In this document: one piece after another, positions 61,416-64,000 of the stretch
How the letters are laid out: each line of letters opens with the position of its first letter
Numbering within the stretch: position 1 is the first letter of the stretch
From: Phaseolus vulgaris
Taxonomy: Eukaryota > Streptophyta > Magnoliopsida > Fabales > Fabaceae
Assembly: GCF_000499845.2 (NCBI RefSeq)
Contig: NC_023757.2
Span: 8,098,447-8,162,446 of the forward strand
Direction: 5' to 3'
DNA: 64,000 bases
Program-made: the position numbers and the translations under genes
Notes under the pieces: generated by a model
Seen by the model: the letters and a program-made list of their open reading frames with translations, nothing else
Database searches by the model: none
What the model was told of the DNA's origin: nothing

Positions 61416-61793
61416 GACTCTTTCTTTCTACACCTCCATACCTTCTTGTGCCACCCCATACTAAATGTGAAAATACCGTTTTATCATTTTTTTTTCTCAT
61501 ATTTAGAAAAGACTTCTGGATTATGTAATCCGTAAGCTAATCACACATCTGAAAAAAAAAAACTTTCAGATTACATAATCCGCAAGGTAATCTTATGTAT
61601 AGAAAAGACTTCCAGATTATGTAATTCGGAAGCTAATCACAAAAACTTCCAGATTACATAATCCGAAAGCTAATTCTGGATTTAAAAAAAACTTCCAGAT
61701 TATGTAATCCGGAATATTAAAAAGGGTATTTTTGGAATACAATAAACTTATGGGGTGGAACAAGCAAGTATGGAAGTGCAGGAAGAAGCAGCC
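61416..61793. mobile_element. Small non-autonomous MULE 2
   Basis: The ends read GACTCTTTCTTTCTACACC and, complemented, GGCTGCTTCTTCCTGCACT. The 9-bp duplication CTTAAAGAA flanks it (61407-61415 and 61794-61802). The 378-bp interior has the same GGATTATGTAATCC palindromes. It lies only 20 bp from MULE 1 and about 260 bp upstream of the next gene's start codon. Confidence 0.88.
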
Positions 61794-62051
61794 CTTAAAG
61801 AACGATGCCCATCGGATCTTAAATAAAGTTAAGGCCCAACATGTAGTTTCTGCATCTGAATGGAAAGGAGAACGATAAAAGAGGAACCAACGAAGCAAAC
61901 AAAGAAACAAAAGAAGGCAGAGAAGGAGGTTCAAGATTTGGAAATTGAATCCCTAATTTGGAGAAACCTGGTCCAACTCCCGTGGAGGATTGGTGCTTCA
62001 ATCTGCATGATCTCATAGTGAATTCAGTTCTGTTCAATCCGCAGAGTAACA

Positions 62052-63279
62052 ATGGGGAAAAACCAAGCCTACAAAGCCATGCAGAGAGCCAGGTTGGGCG
62101 GTGCTTCCGCCGGCCCCGACGAGATTGAAGACGGCATGGTTTGTACCCTTCCATGCTAACCCTAACCCTAATATAATCGCTATCTTCTTCTGCCGTTACC
62201 CTTTCCACATCACGGATCTCTCTTTGTGCTACGAAACCCCTAAAACATTTCTAATCTAGTTCACCAGATGATTATGAATGTCTTTGTGCTGGATTTAACA
62301 CTGTTGGACTCAGTTTGCCCCGCAATTTACCGTATTCATCAATTAATATGTTGCAATCTCAAATGCTATTTCATCCCGAATACTAATTTTAAAACATTTA
62401 CGACCCTTTTTCAATCGGGAGCACCTTGGTTTCAAAGCGTCGGTCCTCGAAGTTTAGAACTTGCTCTTTTAGACTAGGATTTACTCATTTAGACTCTCTT
62501 TCTGGGATCATTTCCAGTTTCCTTACAAATTATTGTTGAAATAAATTGTGGTGGAAGAGTTGTCCGATGCTTTAAGTTTGCTCGGAAAATATAACTTATG
62601 CAGTGATACTTTAAACCCCTGCTTGAATCACAAATTGTAACATTTTTTCTTCTGTAGTTTAATATAATTTCTAGAAATTTTAGTTGTTAGTGGAATTAAA
62701 CATTTTCAATACTAAGTTCAAGGTTTTAAACTGTGGTCGCAGTAGGGAGGTCATTGCATTCCATTATATTGCAGAAGTTGTGAATAAATACAGCTCGTGT
62801 AGTTACAGTTGTGGTCGCATTGTACTTAATACACCTAAAAGCCTTGCCCTTGAGGTAGAAATCATGATCGCAGTCCGTTTTTCAAAACCTTGATATTAAG
62901 TGAACAAATGAATTAGCAATTGATGAGCAAGGATCTTTTATCCAAGAATCTTGCATAACAATTCTGGATTTCCTTTTCTTTTTTTGGTTGATATGTGGTC
63001 TGGTGGAAATTTTCTTTAAGGTATATAAATTTTTTTGAAGGGAACACTTCCTATGATAGTCTTCCTTTTTCTTGTGTATTATTATGCTACAGGATAAAAT
63101 GCTTTATAATGCATGAATGTTGGATCACTTTCTATATTTCTTTTACCCTGGAGCAATATTGATGAGGACAGTCGCAGGTGGATGGTTCATTTCATTCACC
63201 AGAATGGCATGCAGCACGTTTGGCTAGCCTTAACACCTCTCACACCATTACCTGGGAAGAGTACAAAAAGAAGCAAAAG
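62052..63279 (+). CDS. Partial gene: conserved short Lys-rich protein (FAM133-like?)
   Basis: Coding exons are 62052-62138 (29 codons, MGKNQAYKAMQRARLGG, then AGPDEIEDGM) and 63178-63279 (34 codons, VDGSFHSPEWHAARLASLN, then TITWEEYKKKQK). GT..AG borders are clean and both exons are phase 0. The second donor at 63280 leads off the window, so the C-terminus is missing. I recognise this N-terminus as a widely conserved plant protein with a basic Lys/Ser-rich tail, similar in style to FAM133 and other spliceosome-linked nuclear proteins; the name is tentative. Codon use and GC content are higher than in the surroundings, as expected for a housekeeping gene. Its upstream region begins within 260 bp of a miniature MULE. 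Confidence 0.75.
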
Positions 63280-64000
63280 GTAATCTTCTGAAAACCTTGA
63301 GTCAGAATGAATTGATTTAAAAAACATCAATTGATTTTTCTTGCTGATCAATCTTATCCAAGCTACATACTCTAACTTTTTTATTATTTCAATCCATATC
63401 ATTTATAGTCTAAATTTTGCTTCAATTATAGCCTTGTTTTTAGCATCTAATGCATTACTATCCCGGTATTCAATTTGAGGGTTGTTTTTATCTCATCACT
63501 CCAATTACTCTTGACATCATATATCAGACAGTCGTAAATTGTGTCTGATGTTTGGCCCATTTTCCTAGACAAATTTGTTTATTTTTCATTTCCTTCTCAT
63601 TTTCATATCATCATGATTTCATCATAAATCTTGTTTCATTTTGTTACTAATATAATTGCATTTTGTTGAAAACCCCATCATTGTTTGTCATTAGGCATTT
63701 GTACAAGTATTAATTTTTTCTGTTACTGTCATTCCTCATTGTAGTGAAATGGTTATATTCTGCTCAAGTTCTTTTATAAAAATTAACCATTGCTTCATTG
63801 GGGAAGGCTGAATAGAATTCTTTTAATACTAAATTACATTTCATTACCCTAAGATTTGTAAATGACTGCCAAGCCCAAACATAACCAAAACCCGTCCCCC
63901 AAATCCCTTAACACTTGACTGGAGTGTTAAATATTTACAGAACTCAAAGACTTTCAAATGAGTGCTTGACACCAATAATGATAATTAGAGGTTTCAAAAT
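63280..64000 (+). other. Intron of the right-edge gene
   Basis: Past the donor at 63280 no further exon with a convincing acceptor and matching frame was found. This is most likely intron sequence reaching the window edge. Confidence 0.5.

Noticed and set aside
1..64000. CRISPR arrays, bacterial promoters, riboswitches, tRNA or rRNA genes
   Set aside because: Nothing of this kind was seen; intron structure and transposon types are those of plant nuclear DNA.

Overview
The window is plant nuclear DNA, most likely from a papilionoid legume of the bean/cowpea/soybean type. Genes are sparse, introns are AT-rich with GT..AG borders, and most of the sequence is nested transposons: L1-type LINEs, CACTA-type MITEs, a MULE, a PIF/Harbinger-like element and copia/gypsy remnants. 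The clade call is inference from repeat content; no ribosomal or organellar marker is present.

The real genes are three tandem paralogues on the + strand and one partial gene at the right edge. The paralogues are A (1529-4236), B (18613-24474) and C (33339-44055). Each has eight coding exons in the same arrangement: a 16-codon first exon, one large Ser/Gly/Pro/Asn-rich exon, then six short exons. The short exons read as the activator-interaction (ACID) domain of plant Mediator subunit MED25. The von Willebrand A domain that anchors MED25 in Mediator and its Gln-rich tail are both missing. Read through the splice sites, the predicted proteins are 508, 594 and 406 residues, with no internal stop. 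At the right edge, 62052-63279 holds the first two coding exons of a short Lys-rich nuclear-type protein that runs off the window.

Layout. 1-770 is a GC-rich degenerate minisatellite. Gene A follows, then about 3 kb of AT-rich spacer. 7390-16252 is a nest: a MITE split by an LTR-like element, itself split by a near-intact 7.0 kb LINE with a 16-bp target duplication. Gene B follows, with a MITE and a LINE tail in its introns. 24.9-28.45 kb is a copia gag remnant cut by a truncated LINE and by a complete MITE. 28.5-33.3 kb is repeat debris. Gene C has a 6.4 kb intron that contains a decayed LINE. 44.8-56.3 kb is an LTR-retrotransposon remnant interrupted by a 6.4 kb MULE (transposase-OTU plus a plant-mobile-domain gene) and a 3.7 kb PIF/Harbinger-like element. 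56.3-60.9 kb is LTR-like debris. Two small MULE derivatives (60909-61395 and 61416-61793) lie just upstream of the right-edge gene.

The most interesting system is the MED25-ACID-only gene family. It looks like a lineage-specific set of transcription-factor-binding modules detached from Mediator, with fast-changing N-terminal regions. Second are the transposon observations: the MULE family with palindromic subterminal arrays shared by autonomous and miniature copies, and LINE insertions of only about 17 bp.
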